NCBI GenBank assembly: GCA_021030905.1
Contig: JAGFMI010000003.1
Coordinates: 1,116,001 to 1,180,000 of the forward strand
DNA from: Pyrenula massariospora
Lineage: Eukaryota; Ascomycota; Eurotiomycetes; Pyrenulales; Pyrenulaceae
DNA length: 64,000 bases
Direction: 5' to 3'
Shown: in pieces, positions 1 through 12,210 of the stretch
Numbering within the stretch: position 1 is the stretch's first letter
Layout of the letters: the number at the start of each line of letters is the position of its first letter
Notes under the pieces: generated by a model
The model's input: only the letters and a program-made list of their open reading frames with translations
Databases searched by the model: none
What the model was told of the DNA's origin: nothing
Position numbers and translations under genes: made by a program

Positions 1-1
1 C

Positions 2-370
2 GCCAAAGCCGGCATCGCCCTCGCCATCCTCCTCTGCGCCTCCGCCCTCTCCTTCCTCCTGTACGTCCTCTTCTCCCGTGGAGGGCACCTCCACCGACCG
101 CATCGGCAGCGCAAGGAGGACACCATCATCTCCGAGCTGGGGACCCGGAAGGACGGGGAGGAGCAGTGGGTCAAGCCGGAGCTGCAGGCCAGCCAGCCGA
201 CGAGCGCGTTTCTGTGGCTGCAGAGTGGGGGGTTGACGACGTCGGCGTGGCAGAGGGGGAGGATGGGGAGTAAGGGGGAGGGTAAGGGGGGTGGGGGGCC
301 AGTGGAGATGGCGGGGGGACAGGATGGGCTGGCGAGGGAGATGGATGGGGGGCAGGTTCCGAGGGTGTGA
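2..370 (+). CDS. C-terminal part of a single-pass membrane protein
   Basis: This reading frame is open from the window edge to a TGA at 368-370, so only the last 122 residues are visible. They begin with a hydrophobic segment of about 20 residues (starting GIALAILLCASALSFLLYVL), followed by a basic stop-transfer stretch (HRPHRQRKED) and a polar tail rich in glycine near the end. This looks like the transmembrane anchor and cytosolic tail of a type I surface protein, as in WSC- or Mid2-like sensors, but the ectodomain is outside the window, so the family is not known. The coding strand is C-rich at the start and G-rich at the end, like several other genes here. Confidence 0.6.
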   Translation, partial: AKAGIALAILLCASALSFLLYVLFSRGGHLHRPHRQRKEDTIISELGTRKDGEEQWVKPELQASQPTSAFLWLQSGGLTTSAWQRGRMGSKGEGKGGGGPVEMAGGQDGLAREMDGGQVPRV

Positions 371-1125
371 GTAGCTTGTTAGTGTATTCTACGGGTACCG
401 GTTATCTAAACTACCTAATACTCCAAAGCCCGATGCTTGCTCTGTGGACAAGCTCCGTGGACAGTACACATCGCCACACGGTGGATCCAATAACCTGAGA
501 TAGTCTTTCCTCTTCAATATTATCCAATCAATCAAGCAATCCTAAAAGCTTTAACAACAACCCTCCCCGCCCCACCTCGTTCAACCCCCTCTCTCCGCCT
601 CATTCAACCCCTTCTTTCAGCCTCTCAAAAGCCTCCCCACCCCTTGCACTCCTCCTATCCTTAAACACGCACGACAAAATCACTAGGCTCTGTGTTTCGG
701 ACTGCAGGGCGGCTATGGCCTATAATTATATATATATATATTATCTTAAAATTTTTAACTCCCATCAACTACGACAACAATATTATCAAAGGGCTTTAAT
801 TATAAAGTTGCATACTTATGATTGGACCCTTTGCTGATACTCTTGGATAATTCTTTGACTATCAAGGTATCAAGGACTATTGTTACCAATGGACCAACGT
901 CAGAAGGCCTGTAATTCTTTGAAAAGTTGAGAGCATTCTCAGTTTGTTGTGCCACAGCTCGCATAGAAAGCTGTGCATGGTAAGTAAAAGAGAAGAAAAT
1001 TCAAAACTTTTGTCCGCCTGCGATCCACCATGATCTTAATCGTACTCCCCATGACTACTCCTTTCCCCGCCTCTTTTCTTTTCCAACCCACAAAAATGAC
1101 CCGTCAGCACCAAATTCGTCAAGGT
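371..1125. other. Intergenic, convergent 3' ends
   Basis: Both flanking genes end towards this stretch. It holds a pyrimidine-rich block at 555-660 and a TA-repeat tract at about 720-745. I see no gene or RNA. The short plus-strand frame at 1030-1278 overlaps the end of the gene on the other strand and has no support. Confidence 0.5.
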
Positions 1126-2635
1126 CTAAATCGCTGTGTACTTTACCTGCCTTGCAGGCGTTGCCTCGAAGCAATCAAATTCGATGACTTTGGGCTTTCG
1201 GTGCTCAATTTGAGCCATCAACCCGTCCACTCCTTTTCGGTCCCAACGGCAGATGGTTCCTTCCTCACCGCTTTCTAGCTTGTACGCAAGGGTGATCAGC
1301 GTCTCTTCCCTTGATCCATATGCCGCGTTTGCGAGGGAGAAAAGCTGCTTTTTCATGAGGAGGCTGTCGCCTTCGCACCGCTTGTGGCATTCTAGCAGGC
1401 TATCGGTAGCAGGATACTTGCCGAGAAAGCGCAGCTCGCAATCGACATCACTGGAAGGTCCATCATTTTCCACGGTTTTCGAACGAGAGCGAAGATAATC
1501 TGGATCCCAAAAAACGTCGTCATCGGAAATTTCGATGGGTTTGATATCTTCCTGCTCAACAGCATCCGAGTTCTCCCAGATATGGACCGGGGAAGCATTT
1601 CGATCTTGTATGACTGGAGTGGAAGGCTCATTATGGATTTCAGAACGCTCAATTAGAGCATTGCGAGTAACGTCCTTGGACAGGCGCTGAGACTGCTCAT
1701 GGTCATCCTGCTGAGTTGTAGGAGACTTTCTTTCGGTTTGCATAGAGTTGAAGGATTGATATGTTCCCTGGACAGAGGCAATACCGGACATGGAAGAGGG
1801 CAGTATGATTGGAGACATGGCCTGTTCCAATTCATTCCTGGGACTTGTTGGTTGTCGTTCACCCGATCTGCAATCCTCCTTAGTCACTCTGGCGTGGAAG
1901 ATTTGAGGCGGTCCATCCTTTATGGTACCAGTCTTGTCGTCCCAGATGCGCCAGCCCGTCTGGTACTTGATGATGACCTCTCGAGACAAGATTCCACCCC
2001 ATGCCACGAGTATAAATCTGTCTAGGCCTGTGGACTTATACCGGAATGGCTGGACGTGAATGTTGGTGCGAGTGGCATCTTGGACAAAAGTCCATTGTGA
2101 CTTAGAGATATCCCCATACACGGCGTTTGCGTTTGTTGTTGCAAAAGGGAAATTATGTTTGGAACGTACATAATTTCTGATCCCCTCCTTCAAGTGAGCC
2201 GCTAAAAAATTGTCAAAGCGAAGCTCTGATTCAGACATTTCGCCAACCATATGATCACTGTCAACTTCGTTATTCTGGTTTGAGGTCAAGCAGCGGCTGC
2301 GAAGGTCTATTATTAATTAGCATGTTATGAAAAGGTAGGTATAGCATGAAGGAGGTTAGATGAAATAGGTTTAAGCATACTTGAGAACGGAGGCTCAGAC
2401 TTCCAAGTCTCTGCCTGCTTTCCATTCAGTGGATCAACTTGCGTTGGCGAACTTGGCCAAGTGCACGGAGTTCCTTGACGTCTGCAATTGCCGCACAGGG
2501 GACGATCTCCATCGCAGAATGTAGGAATTCTATATTCCTATTCGAAGGTTAGCGAATTTAAGTATGGCATCTTTTCTGAACCCGTACTTGACAACTTATG
2601 CAAGCAGTAGGTAATGAATCCGACCGTGACGCCAT
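1126..2635 (-). CDS. Zn2Cys6-like binuclear cluster protein (putative transcription factor)
   Basis: Exons on the minus strand are 2635-2588, 2537-2381 and 2306-1126 (461 residues). The joins are supported by donors GTACGG and GTATGC, branch-like CTAAC and CTAAT, and matching phase. Exon 1 gives MASRSDSLPTACISCQ. Exon 2 continues into CDGDRPLCGNCRRQGTPCTW, so six cysteines are present as C-x2-C-x8-C-x6-C-x2-C-x6-C. The last four fit the Zn2Cys6 pattern exactly; the second spacing is x8 rather than the usual x6. The intron falls inside the cluster, a common position in this family. The remaining ~390 residues are acidic and Ser-rich, with no domain I recognise, and no middle homology domain is obvious. 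It is probably a nuclear DNA-binding regulator, but its targets are unknown. Confidence 0.65.
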
Positions 2636-3836
2636 GTCTCGAATAATTGCGATCGTCATTGTTATGGCCTAAGTGCCCGAGGATGCGGATGGTGACAACA
2701 TGAAGGACAGGTAAAGTCAAATCATTTGTAAGTGAGAATCCATAGAACTCAGGTCTGTCATGGTGGATACGCAGAGATAAAAATGTCGGGTCAAGGCTTT
2801 CAAATAGTCAAAGTGCTTTAATGAAGCACTTACGGATATTTTCGGCCGTTGAAAAGAAGAGAGAAGCCTTGTGTAAGGTCTATCAAGCTGTCAACGGCTT
2901 GTTGCCGAGTTGAGTTGGAAGTCAGTTGTGACTGGAAAGGATTGTTGAATGGAAGATGATTGTTGAATGGAAGCTGATTGTCGAATGGAAGTTGATTGTC
3001 GAATGGAAGCCGATTGTCGAATGGAAGCCGATGGTCGAATGGAAGCCGATGGTCGAATGGATTAGAGCCAGCAAAAAAAACATGAAAGATGGAGATGATA
3101 GAATCAAGTTCAGAGTCAGTAAAGACGACGTGAAAGATAGAGGATGACTGAAAGAAGTTTGAGACCATATTCAACGGACTGAACGGATTATGAAAAGGTC
3201 TAAAGGGTAAAAGCCAAAATTAATAAAAATTGAGTTAATGACAACAATAATTTAAAAAGAATAAGATGCAATAATTTATTTTTATTGTGTATTGTAGTAA
3301 GGGAGTTTGACAGCAAGTTGTTAGCTTAGTATTTTGGTAACACCGGCGGATACCAGCTAGTACCTGCTCATAGTAGCTAAGCGATCCGTAACAATATTTA
3401 TACTTTTTATTAAATTGTTAACTCCCCTGTGATTTTTATAGTCCAAGCTTTATTAAGGGACTCTATTTACCTTTTCCAAAGGATAATATAAACCTTTATC
3501 CGACAGCTTCCTTGTATTAAGCAATCTACATGTTGTCCGGGTTCACTGAGTTCTTTTGGATGGAGTAGATGCTACTCTGTAATTAGATTTCTAAATGTGT
3601 GTTATAGAGAGCCCGTAAAGATGTCTCGGCTTCAAGGTTCTGCAAAATATTGCAGTGGTAAATCGAATCATCTTGCAGCCTAGAGCGAACATTAATAAAT
3701 ACTTTCAACAACGTGAGAACCTCCTTGTGAAAGCATGTAAAGGAATTTAAATAGAGAACCTTGTAGATAAGACTTAATGACACTCTGAAACAGCAAATTC
3801 AAACGTTTAAGACAAACTGTCAACAGACCATTCTTA
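2636..3836. other. Intergenic, AT-rich, upstream of the Zn2Cys6-like gene
   Basis: This stretch lies between the start of the cluster protein and the 3' end of the MFS gene. It contains the 18-bp tandem repeat listed separately and a strongly AT-rich stretch from about 3190 to 3520 that looks like decayed repeat DNA. A minus-strand frame at 2830-3174 runs through the tandem repeat, but I do not accept it as a gene. Confidence 0.45.
2944..3060. repeat. 18-bp minisatellite, 6.5 copies
   Basis: Six full 18-bp units (2944, 2962, 2980, 2998, 3016 and 3034) and a half unit at 3052 share the core GAATGGAAG. Units differ by a few substitutions, mostly C/T transitions that increase towards the left end, and two neighbouring units (3016 and 3034) are identical. 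Because 18 is a multiple of three, both strands stay open: the minus strand encodes a FDxxLP-type hexapeptide and the plus strand an EWKxIV-type hexapeptide. It sits about 310 bp upstream of the start at 2635. Confidence 0.9.
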
Positions 3837-5424
3837 TCACAGACTAGCTTTCCCCCTGGGCTCGAACGGCAATAACAACACCAGCACCCCTGCCACAATG
3901 AACAGCGCCCCGCTCACATACACCGGCGCCGCCGTATTGATATCGGCATATATCGCAATGATAGGCGCCATGATCCCAAAAACCCTATTCGCCGTAGCCG
4001 CCAAAGCGTTCCCCGTCCCACGATCCTTCGTCGGGAAGACCTCCGGCGTATACGCATAGAGCACCGCGTACATGATATTGCTCATGAAATTGTACGCGCA
4101 GTTCCAGCCGAGGAGGGCATCGGAAGTCAGCGCCGTAGTTGACGCGTAGAGAAAGACGCCTGTAGCCGCCGTCGAGACGGCGAGGGCCCCTTTGCGGCCG
4201 AAGTTGGGGAGTTCGACGAGGAAGCCACCGAGGATGCAACCTGGAATTCCAAGCACGGCGATGATGACTAGATTGCGGTATGTGATGTATGTTGAGCCGT
4301 CGCCGGTATCGGCTCCTTTCTTAGCTTGGATGTAGGGGAGAAATGCGTTATAGAGGGGGAAGGCGAGACCGATGAGAGCCCAGACCCAGATTATCAGGAA
4401 GTTGGAATAAGCGAGCTTTTTAGTAGCGAATAGTGACTTGATATGTGTGAAATTAATTTTTTCGAGTTTGCGTTGCAGGACTGACGTAGCGTTGGTACCT
4501 TGTTGGGCATCTCCACTGTTACAAGACTCTAGATCTGCAAGTGTTAGGGGCGAAGATTTGCCGTTGCTTTTGGCGACGAGGTGTACCACTTCAACAGCTT
4601 GTGCGTCACGTCCTCTTCCCATCAGATACTTGGGTGACTCGTATAATTTGAAAATGAATCGGATCACGAATAGTACCATCCAAAGGCTACCTATCGTGAT
4701 TAGGAAGTATCTCCAGCCCATGTTCTCGGACTTCGTACACGTCTTTGCGGTTTCCTGACATGAATGATTCCCAAGAAGCGGCCACGCAATGAGTGCGGCG
4801 ACCAGTTGTGCAAATGCCCAGAAGATTGACAGTACCGTCAGGAGATATTGATGCGAGCCCGGGAGAAATTCAAGGAAGATCGCCGAGTCGACAGGAAGAT
4901 TCCCACCAACACCGACAGACCAGAATGCAGCAAAGCAGCCAATTGCAGCAAAGTTTGGTGAGCCGGCTGCAATAAGCCCAAAGACTGCAGTAACACCAAT
5001 GGTCAAGTTGAAAGCCCATTTCCTGCCGAATATGTCACAGCCGAATCCCCAAAAGATCGCTCCGACTAGCAGTCCAATGTTCTGTGCGAGCGACAGTAAA
5101 GGCGGCTTCGATTGGTGAAACTCGTTGGCTACAGCTGGGAGAATGAGAGATGTAGCTATGGGCCACAGGTTATCGCTAGCCCAGCCAAATCCGACAACAA
5201 TAAATAGCTTCCATTGATACCTAGATAATGTTAGCTTCTATTTGATGAAGACTAGTCTGAACGTACAAGCCCATGCCAATGTCCTGTACGGCATTATTTA
5301 ACAGATGCGCCTTCGCCTCGTACACCGGGTCAAGAGTCCCCTCTGGTAGCGCAAGAGTAGTATCAGCCTCTATCGCCTGCGTCATCTCCACCGGATGCTT
5401 CCCGATCTCTTTTTCCTCGGCCAT
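3837..5424 (-). CDS. MFS transporter, sugar-porter/SVOP-like type
   Basis: Exons are 5424-5267 and 5220-3837 (513 residues). The 46-nt intron has a GTACGT donor and a GCTAAC branch site, and the join restores the frame at GLYQWKLF. About 12 hydrophobic segments follow a short polar N-terminus. The first loop reads GCDIFGRKWAF, the MFS loop 2-3 G-x-x-x-D-x-x-G-R-[KR] signature. Near the C-terminus YTPEVFPTKDRGTGNALA matches the P-E-x-[FY]-P-T-x-x-R-G-x-G motif of organic solute and sugar transporters. It should be a plasma-membrane or vacuolar carrier. The substrate cannot be read from sequence. The loop between segments 6 and 7 carries an extra 40-50 polar residues, as is common in this family. 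Confidence 0.85.
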
Positions 5425-6595
5425 AGTGGGCCGATCTCACTTTGATCTTTGTGAGGGTGCGTAATTCGGTTTTGATTTCCTAAATAGCCAGGCGTATAGA
5501 GTACTTGCCGGAGAAATATTGTGAATAATGAATCGGTTTGTAGATCTTCGGTCGATGTGATAAGGATATTAGAGAATCGAGACAGCAATAGATTGTAGCA
5601 CGACAACAACCCGCCGCAGTTTGGAAGTTTCCAGGGAAAAGTTCTTCGACAAATAAGCCGATAAAGAGCTGATAGAGGGACAACGCTGCCCACCTTGAAC
5701 CTCTATGTGCCGCTATGAACGGATACGAACTTCGACCGTGGGGTTCTCAAGTTTAAGTACACCACCAAAAATTCGTCCGTCCATCTGGTAAGCTCATGCC
5801 GGTATGCGTCACGATTGGCCTTTTGACGAAGCTCCCAAGCTTCTGCGGGGCAAATCGATGTGCGGGTGCTGGCGTGGGGAGGAGATCAGCGCCTAATTCG
5901 TATCTGGTCTCTCTAGGCGACTTTAGTGCATTCTAACAGTGGATATGCGGACGGGCCGAAGATGACCACAGGGCCTGGCGTAAGCTAGGGGATAAGTGTG
6001 CCTCAATGGGATCGCACGCCATAGCTGGCGTAGAAGATGTCAGGCTGGAAGGGCGGGACCCAAAACCTGTACTTTTTTTTAAGGAAGACTTCGAAAGGCG
6101 TTGACTGATATACTCCGACGAAGGTATGGTCTGAATCTATGATGATGGTATCCACAATTTATAAGATACAGCTAGAATTAGCATGGCACCGTTGAAGACG
6201 TGGTTCTGATTAATTTCTGGCCATTTAATATTTTGCGATAATGCGTACAAATGGTAAATGAGATTACTCCCGTTAGTACGGCGATCCACCACTGGATTTG
6301 AACAGCTTCATAAAAAGCTCACATGCTAATAACCCAGACTATTGCCCGAAGACAACACAGGTTATGCAACTTAGATCACCTGAGAAATTTCATTGGTTTC
6401 CGGCCATTAATTATACTAACCCTTGCAGGGCACGCTATGGATAATATACATCTTTATTCATCAACTCCGACATGAAGGCTTGCTGGCATGCGGCAGGAAT
6501 GACCTTTGAAAAGGAACAAGCTCAAGCAGAAAACGTAAGCACAATCGCTAAGAGCCACAAGAGGCGACCCAAAGCCGAAAAAACTACAGTACGCC
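5425..6595. other. Intergenic, MFS promoter and AP180 3' region
   Basis: This holds the upstream region of the MFS gene and the 3' flank of the AP180 gene, both on the minus strand. I see no convincing open frame, tRNA or repeat. Confidence 0.5.
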
Positions 6596-8739
6596 CTACG
6601 CGCCTGGCCTTGGGAAGACAGATGTAGTCTGCACCTGATCAATACCAAATCCGGCCAAAGTACCTTGATTTGAGTGCTGCCATCCCATTCCAGTATTCTG
6701 ATCGACAAAAGTAGATTGTCGAAAAGGATTCGTGCTTCCCGTGGGATTTGGTTTCAGCGGTTCGGCAGCAACGCCATTCTGTGACGCGGGTGAGACGTTA
6801 CGAGCGAAGGGGTTCGTTCCGGTACGCTGAGGCTGAAGAGGAGCAGGTTGATTTTGCTGTGGAGGTTGTGGGGGAGGAGAGGTGAATGGTGAATTTGCGC
6901 CGGAAAAAGACAGGTTGGGTTGAGGGGAGGATTGTTGGGTGAGATGCTTTGCGAAAGGGTTCGTGGATTGGCGATTGAGGCCGGCAGATGGGGGAGGAGT
7001 AATCGTGAAGGGTGACCCGGTTGTTTGAACTGGAGACATGGATTGACGGAAGGGGTTCGAGGACTGCTGCTGTTGTGGTTGGGTGCTTTGCATAGGCTGA
7101 GAGTGTTGAGGGAAGGAGGCCACACCATCTTGCGGTATAGAGCTTAATGAAGATTGAAAATTACTGTATGGATTGAAACTCGGCTGAGATTGAGGTTGTG
7201 GTTGAGGCTGCGGTGTGTAGCCGCCGAATCCAGCGCCAGTAAAATCTGGTTGCATAGGTTGTGGTTGTTGAGTTTGCTGAGGTTGCTGCTGCTGGGGTTG
7301 ACTGAATCCGGTATTCTGACCTTGGGCGAAAGGATTTGTATTTGTGTACTGCTGCGGCAATGGCTGACCTTGTGGTGGGAAGGCACTTTGCTGCTGCGGC
7401 ATAAACGCAGTTTGTTGAAACGGCTGTGGCTGTTGCTGGAAACCATTGTACATGGGTTGTGGGGCGGGCTGCTGAGGCATCGTCTGCTGATTATTGTCGA
7501 TCGACTCAAAGAAATCGATCAAATCAGGCGCAGGTGCCTTAATTGGTTGAATCTGAGGAGCAGTCGACGCGACCTTAGATGATGGGAATGAAGAGTCGGC
7601 CTTTGTTTCTTTGTCCAGTGGTGTAGGGGCTTTTTTCCCGCTTTTCTTAGCTTCCTGCTGTGCCAAGTACTGCCTCCGGTTGATCTCGAAGTCAGGGTCG
7701 TTCAGGTACTCTTCCAAGGAGCCTGTAAGGCTGGTTGGAGCATGCTTCAACTTCGGTATCTCTAGTCTAGTCGACATCTCGTACTGACGAGCAACGCCGA
7801 GGTATTGCACCACCAATTCGGTCTGTCTGCTGAAGGTTTTGTAAATCTGTAGAGCTCGAGTCGCATCTGGCTTTGACATCTCGAAGTAGTGTTCTAGGCT
7901 TCATTAGCTTTCACGTGCTGGCGCGTGCGGTGCTTGCTCACCCAGAACGTTGATTGTTCCCTCGTTCATAACAGAATATAGAACCATCAGATCCATGGTC
8001 AGCATTCTGAAGGCTGCTAAGGTAATTTCATTATCTGGGTCATTAGACAAAAGCTGTGATGGTTAGTTCGCGACCTTTTCCAAGTGGTGATGCGTTTTTG
8101 GACTCACGTCGCATCTCAGCAATGCCCGAATCATGGTCTGGACACTCTCTGTCTCTCGAAGAAGACCTTTCTCCACGGAAAGCCTCTTAAGCCTGCCAGA
8201 ACCATGTCTGACCATGTCGATCTTCGTATCAGAGTAACCCTTTGCTCGCTGTAGCAAATAATCGGAGTAGCGCCGGATGTTCGTCCCCTGTTGTTGCACT
8301 GGAAGGCCATGCTCAGTTAGCTTGGCGTCCAGGAAATTGCCTGAACCATAGTCACAGGTCACCACCCACTCCATATGGACCTGGATGTTTGCTGCACAGG
8401 AGAATGTTCAACATACCCTCAGTGAAATTGCTTATAGCTAAACGACGAGGTGATTCTGCCACATAACGAAGTGTAACATCCTCTTGACCTTCTCTGATCA
8501 TCAGGTGGACTATCAGCAAGCTCTTGAAGACGATTGTCCATGTAGAGTCCCTCAGCCGATGTTGGAGCGTCCGGAAGATCTCCGCGACACCAGCCTCACC
8601 ACCATTGGTCGCTGATAGGATCGTCTCGACATATTTGGTTTTCGGTGCAGCGAGCTGTCAAGTCTTAGCTTAGTATAATGCATCGATCTTGCAATCTAAT
8701 TACCTTGATTTTTGTGGCGCCCTTTACAACCTTTTCCAT
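6596..8739 (-). CDS. ANTH-domain clathrin adaptor, AP180/YAP1801-type
   Basis: Five exons, 8739-8704, 8654-8417, 8298-8108, 8053-7942 and 7893-6596, give 624 residues in continuous phase. The N-terminal ~270 residues are an ANTH domain: MEKVVKGATKIK is the phosphoinositide-binding KxxxxKxxKxK region, followed by TKYVETILSATNGG, NEGTINVLEHYFEMSK and RALQIYKTFSRQTE, all typical of AP180/CALM. The C-terminal half is Gln/Pro-rich and holds repeated NPF motifs (NPFAQ, NPFRQ, NPFAK, NPFAR), which bind EH-domain proteins, plus LIDFFES, a possible clathrin-box-like site. By family knowledge it binds PI(4,5)P2 at the plasma membrane and recruits clathrin and EH partners during endocytosis. The start at 8739 is the only in-frame ATG just before the lipid-binding motif. 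Confidence 0.92.
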
Positions 8740-10499
8740 CTCTTTGCTATCGCCTTTCGGCCCCGTTGGCGTCTGTCACGTGTGGTTAACGGGTTTGACT
8801 GTTGACCGATCGGTCAGGGAAGATTGAAAAAGGTTGCAGGTTGCGAGCAAGCGATAGTAGAATGGTTTTCGAAGTGTCACCGGTCGCAAGGGCGGCCTCA
8901 TCGCCGTGAAGCCATGGTTTTGTTTGTCAGGTTTAGGCGGTGCATCGATTGGGTACCAAGATGTTGACTTGCGACCAGAGTCGAGAAGGATCGCCGCCGA
9001 ACAAAGAATGGGTCGGCGAAAGCCCCGCTGGAATCTTCAATGCGCACTGAAAGTTTGATAAACGACTTGTTTACCGTATGAAAGGTGCGAGGGTAGGCGT
9101 TTGATTGCCGGCGACAAATAAATTGCGACGCTCACTAAGGCCGGTTGACGTCGTTGGTCCTTCGGTCCGCAGTGCCAAGCCAGAGGGAACCTACCGTACT
9201 CCAACCCCACGCGAGGACGCCTGTTAAGGCAGGCTATCATCAATAACCCATCCTTCTCGACTTTCATCGGTTTATAAGAAATCTATTGCTCGTAGCTTCA
9301 TGTGGCCAGTAATAGATATAACTACCCTTGACATTGATAACAACAAATCTATTTGCAATCCGATTACACATGTTTCTATGTATTCTCCTTAGCAGCGTGC
9401 AAAAAAATCTCGCATTTCGAACACCCTGGGAGCCACCAATATGAGCTGGGCGTCTTTTCTACGACTGATTGACCTCGTTATTTCTGCAGGTCTTGAATAT
9501 GCAGCAATTCAGTGACCAGGAATTCCTATAATGAAAGGCCAGGCGAACAGTCCTCAGCGTTTCTCTTCGCCCCACTAACCTTTTTTCTTCGCTGATTTCA
9601 TTCGATTCCAATATTAATTTTGCTCTTCTTATTTTCACAAATACACTTACCGAACCCGAAATTTCATTGAATATACAGTCAATGTGTTGAAGTTGTGTGC
9701 AAAGACCCGTAGACGGTAGTATGATGTACAAAGCTCGCTCAATGAATAAACGTGTGATTCTAGGGGTTGATTGGCAAAGTATTGGATGAAGAAATGGCAT
9801 TCCATTTGCTGTTCTGTGGACATCAATCGTTATATTTTCTATTTGTTTGTTACAGTAAGTTCTATGTCTGTAGAGACACGCCAGCGCCATTTCGCGGATC
9901 TAATCAATCGATAATTTTCAGCTTGGAGCCCTCTAAAAGGTAAGCTTCAATTTATAGGAACTGCAAATTGACGTACGCGGACTTTGTTTTTGGTATAAAC
10001 CACGGAAAAGAGAACAAAGAGTCTATCCTGTTCCCCCTTAGTCATTTCTGAGGTAGCTGGAGCAGACTGTAAGCGAAAACATTAAGAGTAGATATGGATG
10101 GAATTAGCGGAATCGGTTTTAGTCATTATAAAATTGTTAGCATAGTGTAATAACCCTTAACCGCTTTATAAGTTGCAGCAGCGACAGTGGTGCCACTGAC
10201 TACAAGCATATTCCGTAGTCGTACCGCCAAGCAATTCAACAAGAAATTACCAAACTATGAAATCAATCGCCTGTGACGGGGCCATAGATAAACTGTCTAG
10301 TAATCTTCGCGGCAGAGAAGAAAATTGACCTGTTGAGATCATCCAACAATTTTAACCTCCATTGTCTTCTTTACAAGTAACATGCAAGGACGATTTCCAG
10401 TGGAATCTGAATGAGTTCCTCCTAGATAGCGCATTAAAATCTCTTCTATCTGCGCTCCCCCTTCTTACTCTCACAACCACATACCCACCCTTCACAAAG
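8740..10499. other. Long divergent intergenic region
   Basis: This lies between the divergent starts of the AP180-like gene and the methyltransferase gene. I see no supported gene. A possible decayed fragment at about 10187-10221 shares GCCACTGACTAC with the ends of the MITE-like elements near 57 and 63 kb, but this is weak. Confidence 0.45.
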
Positions 10500-11680
10500 A
10501 TGCCACCGTCCTCGCTCCCCTTCACAACCGCCTCCGCCCCCCTCTACGACCTCCACCGCCCCTCCTACCCGCCAACCGCTGTCTCCGCCCTCCTCTCCGC
10601 CATGCACCTCTCCAACCCCGCGGGCAAAAACGCCCGCATCCTCGACCTCGCGGCGGGGACCGGCAAGTTCACCGAGCTGCTGGCCGCGCGGGACGAAAAC
10701 TTCGAGATCACCGCTGTCGAGCCGTACGACGAGATGAGGGCGCAGTTGGAGGGGAAGGGGTTGAGGGGGGTGAGGGTGGTGAAGGGGTGGGCGGAGGATA
10801 TGGGGGGCGTGGTGGGGAGTGAGGGGGTGGAGGGGGTTGTTGCTGCGCAGGTAGGTGCTTTGATCTGATGTGATTTGTGGAGAGGGGGGAGTGGATGGCT
10901 GACGAGTGTAGGCTTTTCACTGGTAAGAGGATGGGAAGGGGGTGTTTGGTTTGGGGCGGCTGGGTGATTGACTACTTGTTAGGTTTGCTACGCGTGAGGC
11001 TCTAGAGGAGATCTATCGTGTGCTTGCACCGGGGGGTTGCTTGGGGATGATATGGAATGTCGAGGATTGTATGTCTTCTCTTCTGCATCATCGCCTGTCC
11101 TTTCCTTCCCCTGTCCTTCATCCTTTGAGGTTTCTCCTTTTATACTATACTATGCTACTCTTTTCCTATAGTCACCTTCTTTTGCCCTGATACGCTTCCC
11201 CATAGGCTTCGCACCTCCAAGTTGGCCCAGCACGACATCCTGGGAACGCAGTCTCCGCAGTCTGGTGGGTGGCGGAAATCAATTCCGCGAGGATCACTGG
11301 CGGCAGGTCTTCGACGATCAGCTCAAGACCACCCCTTTCACTATCCAGTCCGCGGATCCAATGTTCTCGCTTCCGCTGGGAGAGGGAAAGGAGACTTGGA
11401 CGATGTGGTTGAGTGATGAGGAGTTTTGGGACAGATGGAAGACGAAAAGCCATATTGGTAAGTTGAAGGGGGATGACTTTGAGGTATGTGATCCTCGACA
11501 CGTAAGAAGAACCCATGCAAGAAACTAATGGTATTTTAGAGAGTGGAGAAGGAATATTTCGAGGCTTTGAAGATGGAGGATGTCGAGAGAAATGATGAGG
11601 GCAAGCTGGCAATCCATGGGTGCACATTTTGGGTGTGGACTAGTAAAATACCAGGACGGCCGTTGAGAGAAGGAGGCTAA
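10500..11680 (+). CDS. Class I SAM-dependent methyltransferase
   Basis: Exons are 10500-10850, 10912-10922, 10983-11068, 11206-11483 and 11540-11680 (288 residues). Motif I is ARILDLAAGTGKFTELL and motif II ends in ITAVEPYDEM, typical of the Methyltransf_11 fold that binds S-adenosylmethionine. AFHWFATREALEEIYRVLAPGG follows, covering motifs II/III. That join needs an 11-nt microexon (10912-10922) encoding A-F-H-W, and phase fits on both sides. The C-terminal part (ERVEKEYFEALKMEDVERN) resembles yeast Crg1/Tmt1-like small-molecule methyltransferases, but the substrate is unknown. The ATG at 10500 has A at -3. The longer upstream frame from 10362 has no family support. Codon choice changes from C-rich to G-rich within exon 1. 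Confidence 0.85.
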
Positions 11681-12210
11681 AGTTCTGAGGCTCTAGCAAA
11701 GAATGGCGCTTGCTTTGAACTATGTTGTGGTCGATTCTCTTTCTTCTCAAGACGCTGGAAAAGTGAAGAGGCTATCGAGACTGCCTTCCAAGGAATTGCT
11801 TAGGTCACCATAGAGTGCTGGGGTGTTATCTTCCCTTTGAGCCGGGGATAATGCCAGCCCTGAATCTTTTCCAGGTTCATCTCCTAGTCGGCGGAAGTCG
11901 ACCAGAGTGCTAGCTCCAAGCCTTCATAGCGAGCTTTGCAGAACTAATCCTGGTTTTCCTTGGAGCACTGTGAGGTCTCTCTGAGTTCTCCTCGCGACCT
12001 TTTTCTTCTTGCCTCCAGTGCCAATCTTTTATCTTCCTCACTTCCAGCTTTACACCTTGCTTACCCCTATTTCCACACCTTTCTTGCCCCCGTCTTTACA
12101 CCGTGCTTGCCGGTCCTATCTCGAACTCAAAAGCTATCGTCTGGCAGGTTGACCTCTTTTAGTTCCTAAGGAATGCCCATCAATCTGGAACAACCTTTTC
12201 CTCTTCCATC
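11681..12210. other. Intergenic, convergent
   Basis: This is the 3' flank of both neighbours. The sequence is pyrimidine-rich at 11960-12130. I see no supported feature. Confidence 0.45.

Noticed and set aside
2830-3174. Minus-strand frame of 114 residues with hexapeptide repeats
   Set aside because: It is the 18-bp minisatellite read in frame; there is no domain, and the other strand is equally open.
10187-10221. Third MITE-like end
   Set aside because: Only a 12-nt core and a few bases match, and no opposite end is seen.
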